From Croceimicrobium sp965279135 (GTDB lineage: Bacteria; Bacteroidota; Bacteroidia; Flavobacteriales; Schleiferiaceae): a stretch of 64,000 nt of DNA. Both the position numbers and the translations under genes were made by a program. Location of the stretch: positions 1,054,001-1,118,000 of the forward strand of contig OZ257133.1 in the NCBI GenBank assembly GCA_965279135.1. Direction: 5' to 3'. Positions 9,941 through 19,105 of this stretch are shown piece by piece (position 1 is the first letter of the stretch; every line of letters begins with the position of its first letter). Under the pieces are notes generated by a model, which saw nothing but the letters and a program-made list of their open reading frames with translations, did no database searches and was not told the DNA's origin.

Positions 9941-9995
9941 AGTGGCATTAAAAATAAGTAAATTTTGTTTTCAAAAGGGGCTGCCTGCCAGTCAT

Positions 9996-11207
9996 TTATC
10001 CAACGTTGCCCGTCAATGAATTAAAGATCCATTCACAATGCAAGAAAATAGGCTTCTTATTTGCCCTGGTTGCGATTAAAAAATCCTTCGCCCCTTTGCT
10101 TTTCAGCTTCAGTTTTTGCTGAATTTTTTCCGGGCTATCATCGAAATTCCTACTGATTATCTGAAGCCTTAGACCCTTTAATTCTTTAGCATAAGCTTTG
10201 TGCTGGGCTTTTACTTTAAAGATTCTTCCGGGAAAGTCCTTTTTCAGGATATCCGATGAGTACAGATGAGAATTCGGATCAAGTTTGACCAGGTCAAACT
10301 TTGAAGCACATTGATCTTGTAGACCCGCTTTGAGGATGCTGCTGTTGGGTAGATAGAGGTAGCTGGATATAGGGCCTATTCTAGCGGTTCCTAAATCCAT
10401 GTTGGATGATTCAAAATAGCTGTGGCCTGATTCATGGAGATTCCAACATCGTACCGTTGGAATAGTCCTTGAGTCTTCATTTTTAAAAAGAAAGCCTACT
10501 TCCTTGCATTCATTCCGTTCAGAAAGAATCCAGACTTCGGATACATCCTTCAATTTCTCCAGGTAGAAGGGGATGCTAATCATTGGACTCAACTTCACAT
10601 AGATAAGCTTTGCTAGCTTTAAAAGCTCTGGTTTAAGTGAAAGAAAATCAGGTTGGTAGGACTCAATTTCTTGCAGTCTGTTATTTTGTTCGTCTCTTCT
10701 GGACGGATCTAAATAGATAAGGTCGAAACTTTTTTCATTGGCTTTAAGGAAATCCTCAGCGCTAGTTTTATGAAACACAAAGTTGCGATCCGGAAATATT
10801 CTTTCCAGGTTGGTTCTGTTTATTTCAAGGAGCTCGCCATCCGGTTCAACCAGGGTTCCATTTTCAAATCGATCTGCAAGGAATCGAAAGTCGATACCAA
10901 ATCCAGCACTAAGATCAAGAATCGAATCTCCAGAATTGAAGAGTTGAGCTTTAAATCGTGCGATAGCTTCACTACTGCTTTGCTCTAAATTTCGTTTTGG
11001 CGGGAATACGAAAAATGGACTTTCGTAATAGCTTGGAAGCTTTTTTCTTACTGCTTGTCGGCTAGCGATTTGATATATTAAATGCCTCTTGTCCTCGTCC
11101 TTGCTATATTTCAGAAGGAGGGTGGGTACGTCATCCTTAAGATGGCTTGTGATAAAATCCCGATTTTCTGGCTTTTCTAATAATGCCTTAAGACGGGATG
11201 TCTTCAT
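9996..11207 (-). CDS. Class I SAM-dependent methyltransferase with THUMP-like C-terminal domain
   Basis: A 403-residue protein when started at the ATG at 11207 (MKTSRLKALLEK); a longer frame to 11249 lies further inside the preceding gene. The Rossmann methyltransferase core has SILDLSAGFGID as the SAM-binding motif I (about 96-107) and LIYLDPSRRD as the motif IV equivalent. The C-terminal ~100 residues (KAQHKAYAKELKGL onward) fit the THUMP_like domain found in Bacteroidota and Firmicutes homologues. THUMP domains bind tRNA or rRNA, so an RNA substrate is inferred. It overlaps the AI-2E-type gene by 20 bases and is last in the tsaD operon. Confidence 0.8.
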   Translation of the reverse strand: MKTSRLKALLEKPENRDFITSHLKDDVPTLLLKYSKDEDKRHLIYQIASRQAVRKKLPSYYESPFFVFPPKRNLEQSSSEAIARFKAQLFNSGDSILDLSAGFGIDFRFLADRFENGTLVEPDGELLEINRTNLERIFPDRNFVFHKTSAEDFLKANEKSFDLIYLDPSRRDEQNNRLQEIESYQPDFLSLKPELLKLAKLIYVKLSPMISIPFYLEKLKDVSEVWILSERNECKEVGFLFKNEDSRTIPTVRCWNLHESGHSYFESSNMDLGTARIGPISSYLYLPNSSILKAGLQDQCASKFDLVKLDPNSHLYSSDILKKDFPGRIFKVKAQHKAYAKELKGLRLQIISRNFDDSPEKIQQKLKLKSKGAKDFLIATRANKKPIFLHCEWIFNSLTGNVG

Positions 11208-12315
11208 CGTTGAGCGAATTTTGAGTGAGCCATCGCACGAATTTAACATGCGGAAGAAACTCTGCTGCGAGGAGCCTAATCACACTATAAGTAGGTACCG
11301 CTACAATCATCCCGGATATTCCTGCCATGGAGGCGGCAAACGATATCACTAAAAATATTTCCAAGGGATGGGCTCTGATGGAAGTAGAAAAGACAATGGG
11401 TTGAGTGAAGAAGTTATCAATCAGTTGAACTGCAGCGAAAATGCCAATAATAATAAGGAAAGCTGATCCTAATTCCATTGAGCTATTGGAAAGGGTTTGG
11501 GCCATGCCCAGCAATAATCCAAACGACAGGCCGATAATTGGTCCCAGGTAAGGGATAACGTTTATCAATCCTGCAAAGAATCCAATGACGATAGTGTTGT
11601 GAAAGCCAGCAATCTTTAAGCCTACAGAAACCAAGGTTGTGATGATGGTGATTTGCAGCAGCAGGCCTAAGAAGTATCGACTAAGATTGTTTCGTAATCT
11701 GGGGGTTACCTTATGCACTCTATCGTCATATTTATCCGGGATTAAGGCTAAAACTATGTTTCGAAAGAGGTATTTCTCACGCATAAAGAAGAAGGTGATG
11801 AACAGGATGCTGAAAATGGCAAATGCTGTATTCCCAAGACTTCCAATGAGGTTGGTGAAAGTGTCGCTCACATTCTCAAAACTCAATGCTTCAACTATCC
11901 TTGCTCCGATGGAGCTACCTTCAATGGAAGCCGGTTCAGATTTTGGCTTCATTCCTAAGGTCTCTTGAAGACCTAGTATTTCCATTTGAATTTCCCGATA
12001 AAGGGATTCATAGTCAATATTTGAAAGCACCCCAAGCTCGTGGACAATGGCTGGTATGAAGAGGTAAAATAGGGTAGTTAGTAAGCCCAGCATTAAGGCC
12101 AAAGTAAGAGCGGCAGCCAGACTTCGGTTAAGATTTATTTTTTTCCATTTCTCTCCACTTAAGGCATCAACCAGTGGTTTGCCAATTATGGAGATTACAG
12201 CGGAAATAAGCACATAAGTCAGGGTATAGCGCACCTGCCATACCGTGTAGCCCAACCAAACTATAAGAGCTAAGTAAAATACGCTTAGAAGTATTTGTCG
12301 GGTTACTTGGTTCAT
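11188..12315 (-). CDS. AI-2E family (PerM/UPF0118) permease
   Basis: A 375-residue integral membrane protein of the AI-2E/PerM family with about eight membrane segments. The conserved GFFAGLINVIPYLGPIIG (about 240-257) and the C-terminal GISGMIVAVPTYSVIR mark the family. Known members export AI-2 or act as cation/proton antiporters, so the substrate cannot be given. Its ATG overlaps the DUF4159 stop by four bases (ATGA) and its 3' end overlaps the methyltransferase, so it is co-transcribed with both. Confidence 0.92.
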   Translation of the reverse strand: MNQVTRQILLSVFYLALIVWLGYTVWQVRYTLTYVLISAVISIIGKPLVDALSGEKWKKINLNRSLAAALTLALMLGLLTTLFYLFIPAIVHELGVLSNIDYESLYREIQMEILGLQETLGMKPKSEPASIEGSSIGARIVEALSFENVSDTFTNLIGSLGNTAFAIFSILFITFFFMREKYLFRNIVLALIPDKYDDRVHKVTPRLRNNLSRYFLGLLLQITIITTLVSVGLKIAGFHNTIVIGFFAGLINVIPYLGPIIGLSFGLLLGMAQTLSNSSMELGSAFLIIIGIFAAVQLIDNFFTQPIVFSTSIRAHPLEIFLVISFAASMAGISGMIVAVPTYSVIRLLAAEFLPHVKFVRWLTQNSLNDEDIPS

Positions 12316-12968
12316 AAAGCGGCTCCATTAAAAGCGTAGTGAATAATATTCGCGCCCATCCGGAGGGCTTCGATTCTCTTGTTTTGAGGATCATTATGCA
12401 CTTCGGGATCTTCCCAACCATCGCCAAGGTCAGATTGATAGGTATAAATCAAAACCAATCTACCATTAAGGTGCACTCCCCAGGCTTCGGGGGCTTCTCC
12501 ATCATGTTCATGAATTTTAGGTAGGCCTTGTGGAAAGCTGAAAGGGGCTTTAAATACAGGGTGCTCCAGACTTAAGAGTTTAAAATCTTCGCCGAAGATA
12601 TTGGCCAGCTGAGGTCGGATGTATTCATCCATGCCGTAATTATCATCTATATGAATGAAGCCTCCGCCGGCTATATAATTTTGGATATTTTGAATCTCTT
12701 GATCATCAAAAAGGATATTTCCATGACCAGTGATATGCAAAAATGGATATTCAAAAATATCTGAGGAGCCAATTTCCACCGTTGCAAAATCTGGATTAAG
12801 GGCACTTCCTAATTGCTCGTTACAAAAAGCACTCAGGTTAACTAAAGCCGTAGGATTCGCATACCAGTCGCCTCCTCCACGATATTTTACAATGGCCAGT
12901 CTTTCGCTTTGACCAAAGGTTATTTGGCATATAAGCAGCAAAATCAGGAGTCGGAGTTTTTTGTGCAT
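12312..12968 (-). CDS. DUF4159 domain secreted protein
   Basis: A 218-residue protein from the ATG at 12968, with a signal peptide (1-19, ending TFGQ). The rest is the DUF4159 fold: IVKYRGGGDWYANPTAL near the N-terminus, YPFLHITGHGNI, GGGFIHIDDNYGMD, and HLNGRLVLIYTY with a GDGWED segment. The domain is a glutamine-amidotransferase-like Rossmann module found in exported proteins; its function is unknown. A TTG six bases further upstream is an alternative start, but it overlaps a TAnnTTTG box. The gene sits between rsmE and the AI-2E-type permease in one operon. Confidence 0.85.
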   Translation of the reverse strand: MHKKLRLLILLLICQITFGQSERLAIVKYRGGGDWYANPTALVNLSAFCNEQLGSALNPDFATVEIGSSDIFEYPFLHITGHGNILFDDQEIQNIQNYIAGGGFIHIDDNYGMDEYIRPQLANIFGEDFKLLSLEHPVFKAPFSFPQGLPKIHEHDGEAPEAWGVHLNGRLVLIYTYQSDLGDGWEDPEVHNDPQNKRIEALRMGANIIHYAFNGAAL

Positions 12969-12971
12969 AGA

Positions 12972-12979
12972 CAAATTTA
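12972..12979 (-). promoter_or_regulatory. -7 promoter box TAAATTTG upstream of the DUF4159 gene
   Basis: A perfect TAnnTTTG match ending three bases before the ATG at 12968, in the 25-base gap after rsmE. It may allow internal transcription of the downstream three genes. The spacing to ATG is very short, which lowers confidence. Confidence 0.35.
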
Positions 12980-12993
12980 CTTTTTTAAATCAC

Positions 12994-13683
12994 CTACAAT
13001 TGATAATTCGCGATACTGGCAATATGCATTGCTGCGGTTTCGGTACGAAGAACTTCTGAACCTAAATCCAGGGCAATAAATTGATGTTGAGTTAATGCTT
13101 TAAGATCCCTGGCCGATAAGTCCCCTTCTGGTCCGATCAGGACAACCAGGGGAGATTTAAAGTCTAACTCAGAAAGTTTGGCTCTACTAGAATGGGCAAG
13201 TGTTGCGACCCATCGATTCACAGGTAGGGCTTGATTAAGAAAATCTTCCATGCTTCGCAGTTCATGAAGCTCAGGCATAAACCCTTTGTGGCTCTGCTTA
13301 AATGCCGCTTCCATTACCCTTAGGCCACGTTCCCTTTTATAGACTTTTCGCTCAGAATGCTCTGTAATCAAAGGATGTATAGAAGCCACCCCGAATTCCA
13401 CTGCCTTTTCCAGGAACCACTCAAATCGGTCATTGCTTTTAGTGGGTGCTATTGCGAGGTGCAGATTGGGCTTTTTCTGGATTCTAAGTTCCTTTTCGAT
13501 AGTAAACTCGCAATGCTTCTTATTTAACAAGTCAATTTTTGCTTGATAAACTATTCCTTCTCCATAACTGATCGACAAGTGATCTCCCTCTTCCAAGCGA
13601 AGTACACGTAATGCATGGTGACTATCTGTATCATTCAGAAAACCACGTTTTTCATCTATTTTTTGAGCAAGAAAATGATTCAT
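12994..13683 (-). CDS. rsmE: 16S rRNA (uracil(1498)-N(3))-methyltransferase
   Basis: Methylates U1498 of 16S rRNA at N3 using SAM. The 229-residue length is normal for RsmE. It has the N-terminal PUA-like part (HALRVLRLEEGDHL) and the SPOUT knot with PLVVLIGPEGDLS and LGSEVLRTETAAM, the signature SAM-binding trefoil segments. Its ATG overlaps the tsaD stop by four bases, placing it second in the tsaD operon. Confidence 0.95.
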   Translation of the reverse strand: MNHFLAQKIDEKRGFLNDTDSHHALRVLRLEEGDHLSISYGEGIVYQAKIDLLNKKHCEFTIEKELRIQKKPNLHLAIAPTKSNDRFEWFLEKAVEFGVASIHPLITEHSERKVYKRERGLRVMEAAFKQSHKGFMPELHELRSMEDFLNQALPVNRWVATLAHSSRAKLSELDFKSPLVVLIGPEGDLSARDLKALTQHQFIALDLGSEVLRTETAAMHIASIANYQL

Positions 13684-14699
13684 AGTTCTAAGGCCTTTCT
13701 CGCCGAAGCGACTACCGCAAGGTCGGTGAAATCTCGATTGAGGTATTGATAATAAGCCGCTATTGCTATCATTGCTCCATTATCTGTGGTAAACTCAAAT
13801 GAGGGTAAGAAGATTTCCCAGCCATTAATCTTGGCTTGAGTCTTTAAGGCTTTTCTTAAACCGGAATTTGCAGACACTCCGCCCGCAATCGCAATTCGCT
13901 TAATTTCTTCTTGTTTAGCCGCTTTAATTACTTTATCCATAAGTATATCAATGATACTTTGCTGTATTGATGCGCATAAATCATTGAGGTGTTCACTTAT
14001 GAAGTGTTCATCCTGTTTCATTTCTTTTTGCAAGAAGTAAAGGATACTCGTTTTTAACCCGCTAAAACTGAATTGTAATTCTGGCATTTTAGGTTTTGCG
14101 AATTGGAAGCGTTTAGGATCACCCAAGCTTGCCCTACGATCGATCTCCGGTCCGGCAGGGTAGGGCAATCCCATGATTTTACCCGCTTTATCAAAAGCCT
14201 CTCCGGCTGCATCATCAATGGTAGTTCCTAAAAGCTGCATTTCATAAGGGGAGTCTACCCTTACGATTTGAGTATGTCCTCCGCTAACCGTTAAGCAGAG
14301 GAATGGGAACTCGGGATTATCCTGTTTTGAGTCTTCTATAAGGTGTGCGAGAATATGTGCTCGCATATGATTTACCTCAATTAATGGGATATTCAGTGCT
14401 AGGCTTAAAGATTTTGCAAAACTGGTTCCAACCAGTAAGGATCCGAGCAATCCCGGTCCTGAAGTGAAGGCTATTGCGCTTAGATCAGACATCTGTATTT
14501 CCGCTTTTTTCAGGGCGAGGTCTATTGCTGGCACGATATTTTGTTGATGTGCTCTTGAGGCTAGTTCGGGAACTACTCCGCCGTATTCGGCATGTATTTC
14601 TTGGTTGGCAGTTACATTTGCCAGAACTTTACGGTTTTGGACAATGGCCACGGAAGTGTCATCACAACTGCTCTCAATTGCCAGAATAGTTACATTCAT
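13680..14699 (-). CDS. tsaD: tRNA N6-adenosine threonylcarbamoyltransferase
   Basis: Transfers the threonylcarbamoyl group to A37 of ANN-decoding tRNAs (t6A), working with TsaB, TsaC and TsaE. The 339 residues show the Kae1/TsaD ASKHA fold with ILAIESSCDD at 5-14, metal-binding H111 and H115 in NHMRAHILAH, GVVPELASRAH, and the C-terminal AGGVSANSGLR. It is first in a five-gene operon, driven by a perfect -7 box five bases upstream. mtaB, another tRNA A37 modification gene acting on t6A, lies elsewhere in the window. Confidence 0.97.
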   Translation of the reverse strand: MNVTILAIESSCDDTSVAIVQNRKVLANVTANQEIHAEYGGVVPELASRAHQQNIVPAIDLALKKAEIQMSDLSAIAFTSGPGLLGSLLVGTSFAKSLSLALNIPLIEVNHMRAHILAHLIEDSKQDNPEFPFLCLTVSGGHTQIVRVDSPYEMQLLGTTIDDAAGEAFDKAGKIMGLPYPAGPEIDRRASLGDPKRFQFAKPKMPELQFSFSGLKTSILYFLQKEMKQDEHFISEHLNDLCASIQQSIIDILMDKVIKAAKQEEIKRIAIAGGVSANSGLRKALKTQAKINGWEIFLPSFEFTTDNGAMIAIAAYYQYLNRDFTDLAVVASARKALEL

Positions 14700-14703
14700 T
14701 TTA

Positions 14704-14711
14704 CAAAGTTA
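14704..14711 (-). promoter_or_regulatory. -7 promoter box TAACTTTG of the tsaD operon
   Basis: A perfect TAnnTTTG match ending four bases before the tsaD ATG, in the gap divergent from tamB. The short leader is typical for Bacteroidota promoters of this class. Confidence 0.55.
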
Positions 14712-14770
14712 CGATCAGAAGACTGCTTAAAATAATAGGACGAACAATCCTTATTCTTCTCTTCCTTCTT

Positions 14771-17700
14771 TTGGTGGTGGCAGGACTATTTTTAATTCCC
14801 GCGGTGCAGGTAAGTGCGGCACAAAAAGGAACGGAATGGTTTAATGAACGTTATGATCAAGACTTACAGGTAGCACGGTTTCAGTTTCATTTTCCCAACA
14901 TCTTTGAGTTTGAAGAAGTATTTCTTCCCGATCATAAAGGTGATACCTTGATGTATTTTGCTCGGATAGATGCTTCATTGATGGGTTATTCTCAGATAAG
15001 TAAATCACTGAAATTTAACAGTTTTGAAGCGGATGAAGCGCGGTTCTACCTTCGGACCCATGAAGGTGATACGATTTCTAATATCAGTCAATTTGTAAAG
15101 GCATTTAAGAATAATCGACCTAAGGATCCGAATAGATCTTTCAATGTTAGAGCTGATATCCTGACCCTTAACGGTGGAAGATTTTATCTGGAGAATCTAA
15201 ATGATACGGGTAGAGTACGATTTAATTGGCGCAAGATTCAGACTGAGATCACCTCTTTTGAAGTCGCCGGTAAGGATGTCAGTGGAACGATTCATCATTT
15301 AGAATTTCAAGAGAACGATGCTATAAGTGTAAGAGATACTCGAGCGAATTTCCTTTATGGTCCAAAAGGAATTGTTGTTCAAGGCTTAGAACTGATCACC
15401 GGAAGGGGTCATCTAAAAGGCGATTTAACATTCATTACTCCTTCCGTGTCCAGCTACAGCCAGTTTGTAGATTCCGTTGAGATGATGGGGGATTTAGAGT
15501 ATTCGGCTATCGCACCAGGGGATATCCAGTATTTTTCTGATAAATACCCCGATTTACCAACCGTAAATCTAAGTGGGGAGTTCTCAGGGACAGTTAATGA
15601 CCTTCAGTTAGATGACTTTAGATTGGAAGCTCTGAGTTCCCTGGTTGCAGAGGGAGAACTACACTTAAAACAAACCACCAGTGGTATTGATCTGCTTCTG
15701 GAGACTAGTGACTTAGATATCAAATCCTCGACCGAAGAATTTCAGCAAGTTTTAATGGTATTCCAGGATAGTTTACCCGGAATCCTCAATCAACTTGGTG
15801 ATTTCCACTGGCAAGGAGCTTTTAAAGGGGGGCTTTTTAACTTCGAAACTCAGTCTATCCTGCAATCAGCTGTTGCGGATATGGAGCTTGATCTGGCTAT
15901 AAAGCAACTAAGACCAGTAGACTCAATTTCCTATGATGGACGAATTAATGCTTCCAGAATAAACATTGGAGCTCTTACAGGGAACAATCGTGATTTCGGT
16001 AGCGCAAGTCTGGACTTAAGCTTGGATGGAAAAGGTTTTGACCCATTAACTATGACAAGCTCAGTAAAAGGTAGGGTTCAAAGATTTGATTATCGCCGAT
16101 ATTCCTATCAAGGGATGAATATTGATGGCGAGGTAAAGGATGGGATTTTTGAAGGTCGCTTTAAAGTAGACGATCCGAATCTAAGTTTGTATTTCGATGG
16201 AATTGCCAGTTTAGGAACAGATACCTCTAACTTTGATTTTACTGCTCAAATAGACTTTGCCAATCTCTATGCAACGAACTGGGTTAAAGATAGCCTTGCC
16301 CAATTCTCAGGGGCACTAAACATGGACTTTTTAGCCTTGGAACTCGATCGATGGGAAGGCAATATAGAATTAGGAAATGCCATCTATCGCAACAGTCAAG
16401 GTGAATACAAACTCAATGAAATAGCCTTAGAATCCAATAGCCTGGATAGCATGAAACATCTATCCATGCGGTCAAATATGCTGGATATAGATATTCACGG
16501 AAGCTATAGTTTCAAAGGTCTGGCAGATATTGTTAATCAAAGAATTGCCAAGTATCAAAACCCTAATGGCCTAGCCAATTTGCAGCCCGTAATAGAGGAT
16601 TTCGACTTTCAAATTGATTTCAAGGAAAGTGCTCCTTTAAGTCAGAGTATTGCGAACCAATTTCTTATTGAGCCAGGTACTCATATAGATGGTGTCTTCA
16701 GGTCAGAAGATCAACTTTTAGAGTTAAACTTAGAATCTAAAGGTGTCCGTTATCAAAACCATATTGCCACTGATCTAAAGGTTCGACTGCTTTCGGGATA
16801 TGCCGACTTACTCAATTTCGATGTTGGGTCTTACTTAAGGGAAGGTGAAGGGATGCAAATTGACAGCATCTCACTGGTTAACGTATTTGCCGGCGATAGT
16901 ATGAATTATCAGCTAGACTTGATCTTACGCGGCAAGGAGGATAGCTACGGTAATTTTGAGGGCCTAATTGCCATCGTGGATAGCAGTGCCTACCAAATGA
17001 AGATTGATCAGGGAAAATTTAATTTGGGTTCAAGCAATTTCAGTTTGGATACTTCATCAATCTTACGACTCGATAGTAATGGTTTTTCGATTGATTGGTT
17101 AGAGGTCCATGGTGGGGGACTAAAGTGCACAGCGGCGGGATATATAAGCGATGACCCTTACAAAGTATTGCGGATCAATGTGGCGGGTCTGGACCTCGAT
17201 CTATTAAACTACTTCATTGCCAGAGAGAAAGCGGAGATTGAAGGGTACCTGAATGGTGATATTGTTGCAAATGAGTTATTAAGTAAACCTCGATTCCTTG
17301 CTGTAGTTAATCTGGATAGTTTAAGTCTGAACCAGGTAGACCTGGGAAACATGGAGGTACTTAGCGATTATGAGCACCTTAGCGGTAAAATAAGCATTGA
17401 TGCTAAAATGATGCTGCAGCAACTGGAAATGCTGCGAGTAGAAGGTTATTATGATAATGACAACAATGGAGAGCTAGACCTGGATTTCAATTTCAATCGT
17501 TTTCGCCTGGCAGCGCTAGAGCCCTTTGCGGCACCTATTGCTGAGAACCTTAGAGGATTAGCCAATGGCACTCTTTCCATCAATGGAACTTTGACCGATC
17601 CTGATATTAAGGGCTCTTTTGCCCTGCCCAAGGCCGGTATGACAATTTCCTTTCTTCAGACTGACTATAACCTTGTTGGGGAACCCAAATTGTTGCTTGA

Positions 17701-19105
17701 TAATCAGAGTATTCGATTTCCTAACTTAAAGCTTCAGGATAGGAACCATTCCATAAGTTTTCTTAACGGAGAGGTTCGCCACAGAGCTTTTACTGACTTC
17801 TATGTGGATCTTCAAATTGATGCGCGAAATCTTCTGGTGCTTAATACTACTGCCGATCGTGAGGATGCCTACTACGGAACGGCCTTCGCAACGGGAAACA
17901 TAAAAGTCCAGGGCCCACCCTCGGCCATTAAGGTGAGGGCCAATGTAGAAAGTGAGGATAATACAAGGTTTTACATTCCTATCGGAGGAGCTACAGAGGT
18001 CAAGCAGAGTGGTTACGTAAATTTCTTACCACCTAAAGAGGAAAGAGATAATTTGCAAATACTTGAAGCAGAATTTGCTCTTGATGAAGGCGTCTCCCTG
18101 GACTTCGATATGGATATAAATCCTAATGCTCAGGTTAGCATTATCTTAAACGAAAGCACCGGAAACCAGCTAGATGGCAAAGGGGCAGGGCTTATCAATA
18201 TGAAGCTGGAACCAAATCGGGATCTCGAACTGTATGGTACCTACACCATTGCCGAGGGAATTTACCGATTCAATTTAGAGGGTTTGTTCGCAAAAAATTT
18301 CTTGGTACAGGAAGGTGGTACCGTGGTTTGGAATGGTGATCCCTATTCTGCTCGTTTAGACTTAACCGCCCTTTATAAAACCAAGGCTAACCCTGGAATA
18401 CTCACCGGTGAAACCGCAGGAACGGCAACCGACGTAAATATTTATCTCTATATAAAAGGTGAACTAACTAATCCGGGAATCAATTTTGCCATCGAGATGC
18501 CAAGAGTTACTTCGTCTACCCAGGCAATAGTAGCCAACCGATTAAATACGGATCAGGCGATTAACCAGCAGGTGTTTAGTCTACTTGCCTTTAACAGTTT
18601 CACGCCTCCCAGTGACTTTTTTGATGGTACCCGAAATGCTATTAATGAGTGGGACCTCATTGCGGGTCAAGCTGCCGCATTTCTTAACCGTTTTACAGGT
18701 GATTATGAGCTTAGTTTATCCTATCAACCCGCCAGTCAGGGACAAAACCCAAGTGCGGCAGGAACCAGTCAGGAGGAACTGGAAGTAGGCTTATCTAAAG
18801 ATTTTTTCAATGATCGATTAACGGTCAACTCTTCGGTGGAAGTTCCTCTTAATGAGAATAATAATAGCATCGCCGGAGACTTTGAATTAATTTATAAGCT
18901 TACTGCTGATGGCCGGGTTAGAGCTAAAGCATTTAATCGATCCATCGATAACAATTTCAATTTCAGTATCGGCCAGCAGCAACTGTATCAACAGGGTTTG
19001 GGAATTACATTTAAGGTAGATTTTGAAACCTATCGTGAGCTTTGGCGGCGTGTCTTAAGTGATGGGAAGCGCGAAGATGATCAGGCCGTTCCGCAAAGTG
19101 ATTAG
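14771..19105 (+). CDS. tamB: Translocation/assembly module TamB-like protein (AsmA-like superfamily)
   Basis: A very long protein (1444 residues from TTG 14771) with the repetitive beta-taco AsmA/TamB architecture. It ends in a TamB C-terminal (DUF490) domain, visible in LDGKGAGLINMKLEPN, YGTYTIAEGIYRFN and ADGRVRAKAFN. TamB proteins bridge inner and outer membrane and move phospholipid or help insert outer-membrane proteins. The start is a problem: in-frame codons from 14714 to 14771 encode a basic then hydrophobic anchor (RRLLKIIGR then ILILLFLLL). This is the expected N-terminus, but no ATG, GTG or TTG exists there. The true start is probably near 14714 at a non-standard codon. The stop interlocks with rnz. 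Confidence 0.9.
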   Translation: MVVAGLFLIPAVQVSAAQKGTEWFNERYDQDLQVARFQFHFPNIFEFEEVFLPDHKGDTLMYFARIDASLMGYSQISKSLKFNSFEADEARFYLRTHEGDTISNISQFVKAFKNNRPKDPNRSFNVRADILTLNGGRFYLENLNDTGRVRFNWRKIQTEITSFEVAGKDVSGTIHHLEFQENDAISVRDTRANFLYGPKGIVVQGLELITGRGHLKGDLTFITPSVSSYSQFVDSVEMMGDLEYSAIAPGDIQYFSDKYPDLPTVNLSGEFSGTVNDLQLDDFRLEALSSLVAEGELHLKQTTSGIDLLLETSDLDIKSSTEEFQQVLMVFQDSLPGILNQLGDFHWQGAFKGGLFNFETQSILQSAVADMELDLAIKQLRPVDSISYDGRINASRINIGALTGNNRDFGSASLDLSLDGKGFDPLTMTSSVKGRVQRFDYRRYSYQGMNIDGEVKDGIFEGRFKVDDPNLSLYFDGIASLGTDTSNFDFTAQIDFANLYATNWVKDSLAQFSGALNMDFLALELDRWEGNIELGNAIYRNSQGEYKLNEIALESNSLDSMKHLSMRSNMLDIDIHGSYSFKGLADIVNQRIAKYQNPNGLANLQPVIEDFDFQIDFKESAPLSQSIANQFLIEPGTHIDGVFRSEDQLLELNLESKGVRYQNHIATDLKVRLLSGYADLLNFDVGSYLREGEGMQIDSISLVNVFAGDSMNYQLDLILRGKEDSYGNFEGLIAIVDSSAYQMKIDQGKFNLGSSNFSLDTSSILRLDSNGFSIDWLEVHGGGLKCTAAGYISDDPYKVLRINVAGLDLDLLNYFIAREKAEIEGYLNGDIVANELLSKPRFLAVVNLDSLSLNQVDLGNMEVLSDYEHLSGKISIDAKMMLQQLEMLRVEGYYDNDNNGELDLDFNFNRFRLAALEPFAAPIAENLRGLANGTLSINGTLTDPDIKGSFALPKAGMTISFLQTDYNLVGEPKLLLDNQSIRFPNLKLQDRNHSISFLNGEVRHRAFTDFYVDLQIDARNLLVLNTTADREDAYYGTAFATGNIKVQGPPSAIKVRANVESEDNTRFYIPIGGATEVKQSGYVNFLPPKEERDNLQILEAEFALDEGVSLDFDMDINPNAQVSIILNESTGNQLDGKGAGLINMKLEPNRDLELYGTYTIAEGIYRFNLEGLFAKNFLVQEGGTVVWNGDPYSARLDLTALYKTKANPGILTGETAGTATDVNIYLYIKGELTNPGINFAIEMPRVTSSTQAIVANRLNTDQAINQQVFSLLAFNSFTPPSDFFDGTRNAINEWDLIAGQAAAFLNRFTGDYELSLSYQPASQGQNPSAAGTSQEELEVGLSKDFFNDRLTVNSSVEVPLNENNNSIAGDFELIYKLTADGRVRAKAFNRSIDNNFNFSIGQQQLYQQGLGITFKVDFETYRELWRRVLSDGKREDDQAVPQSD

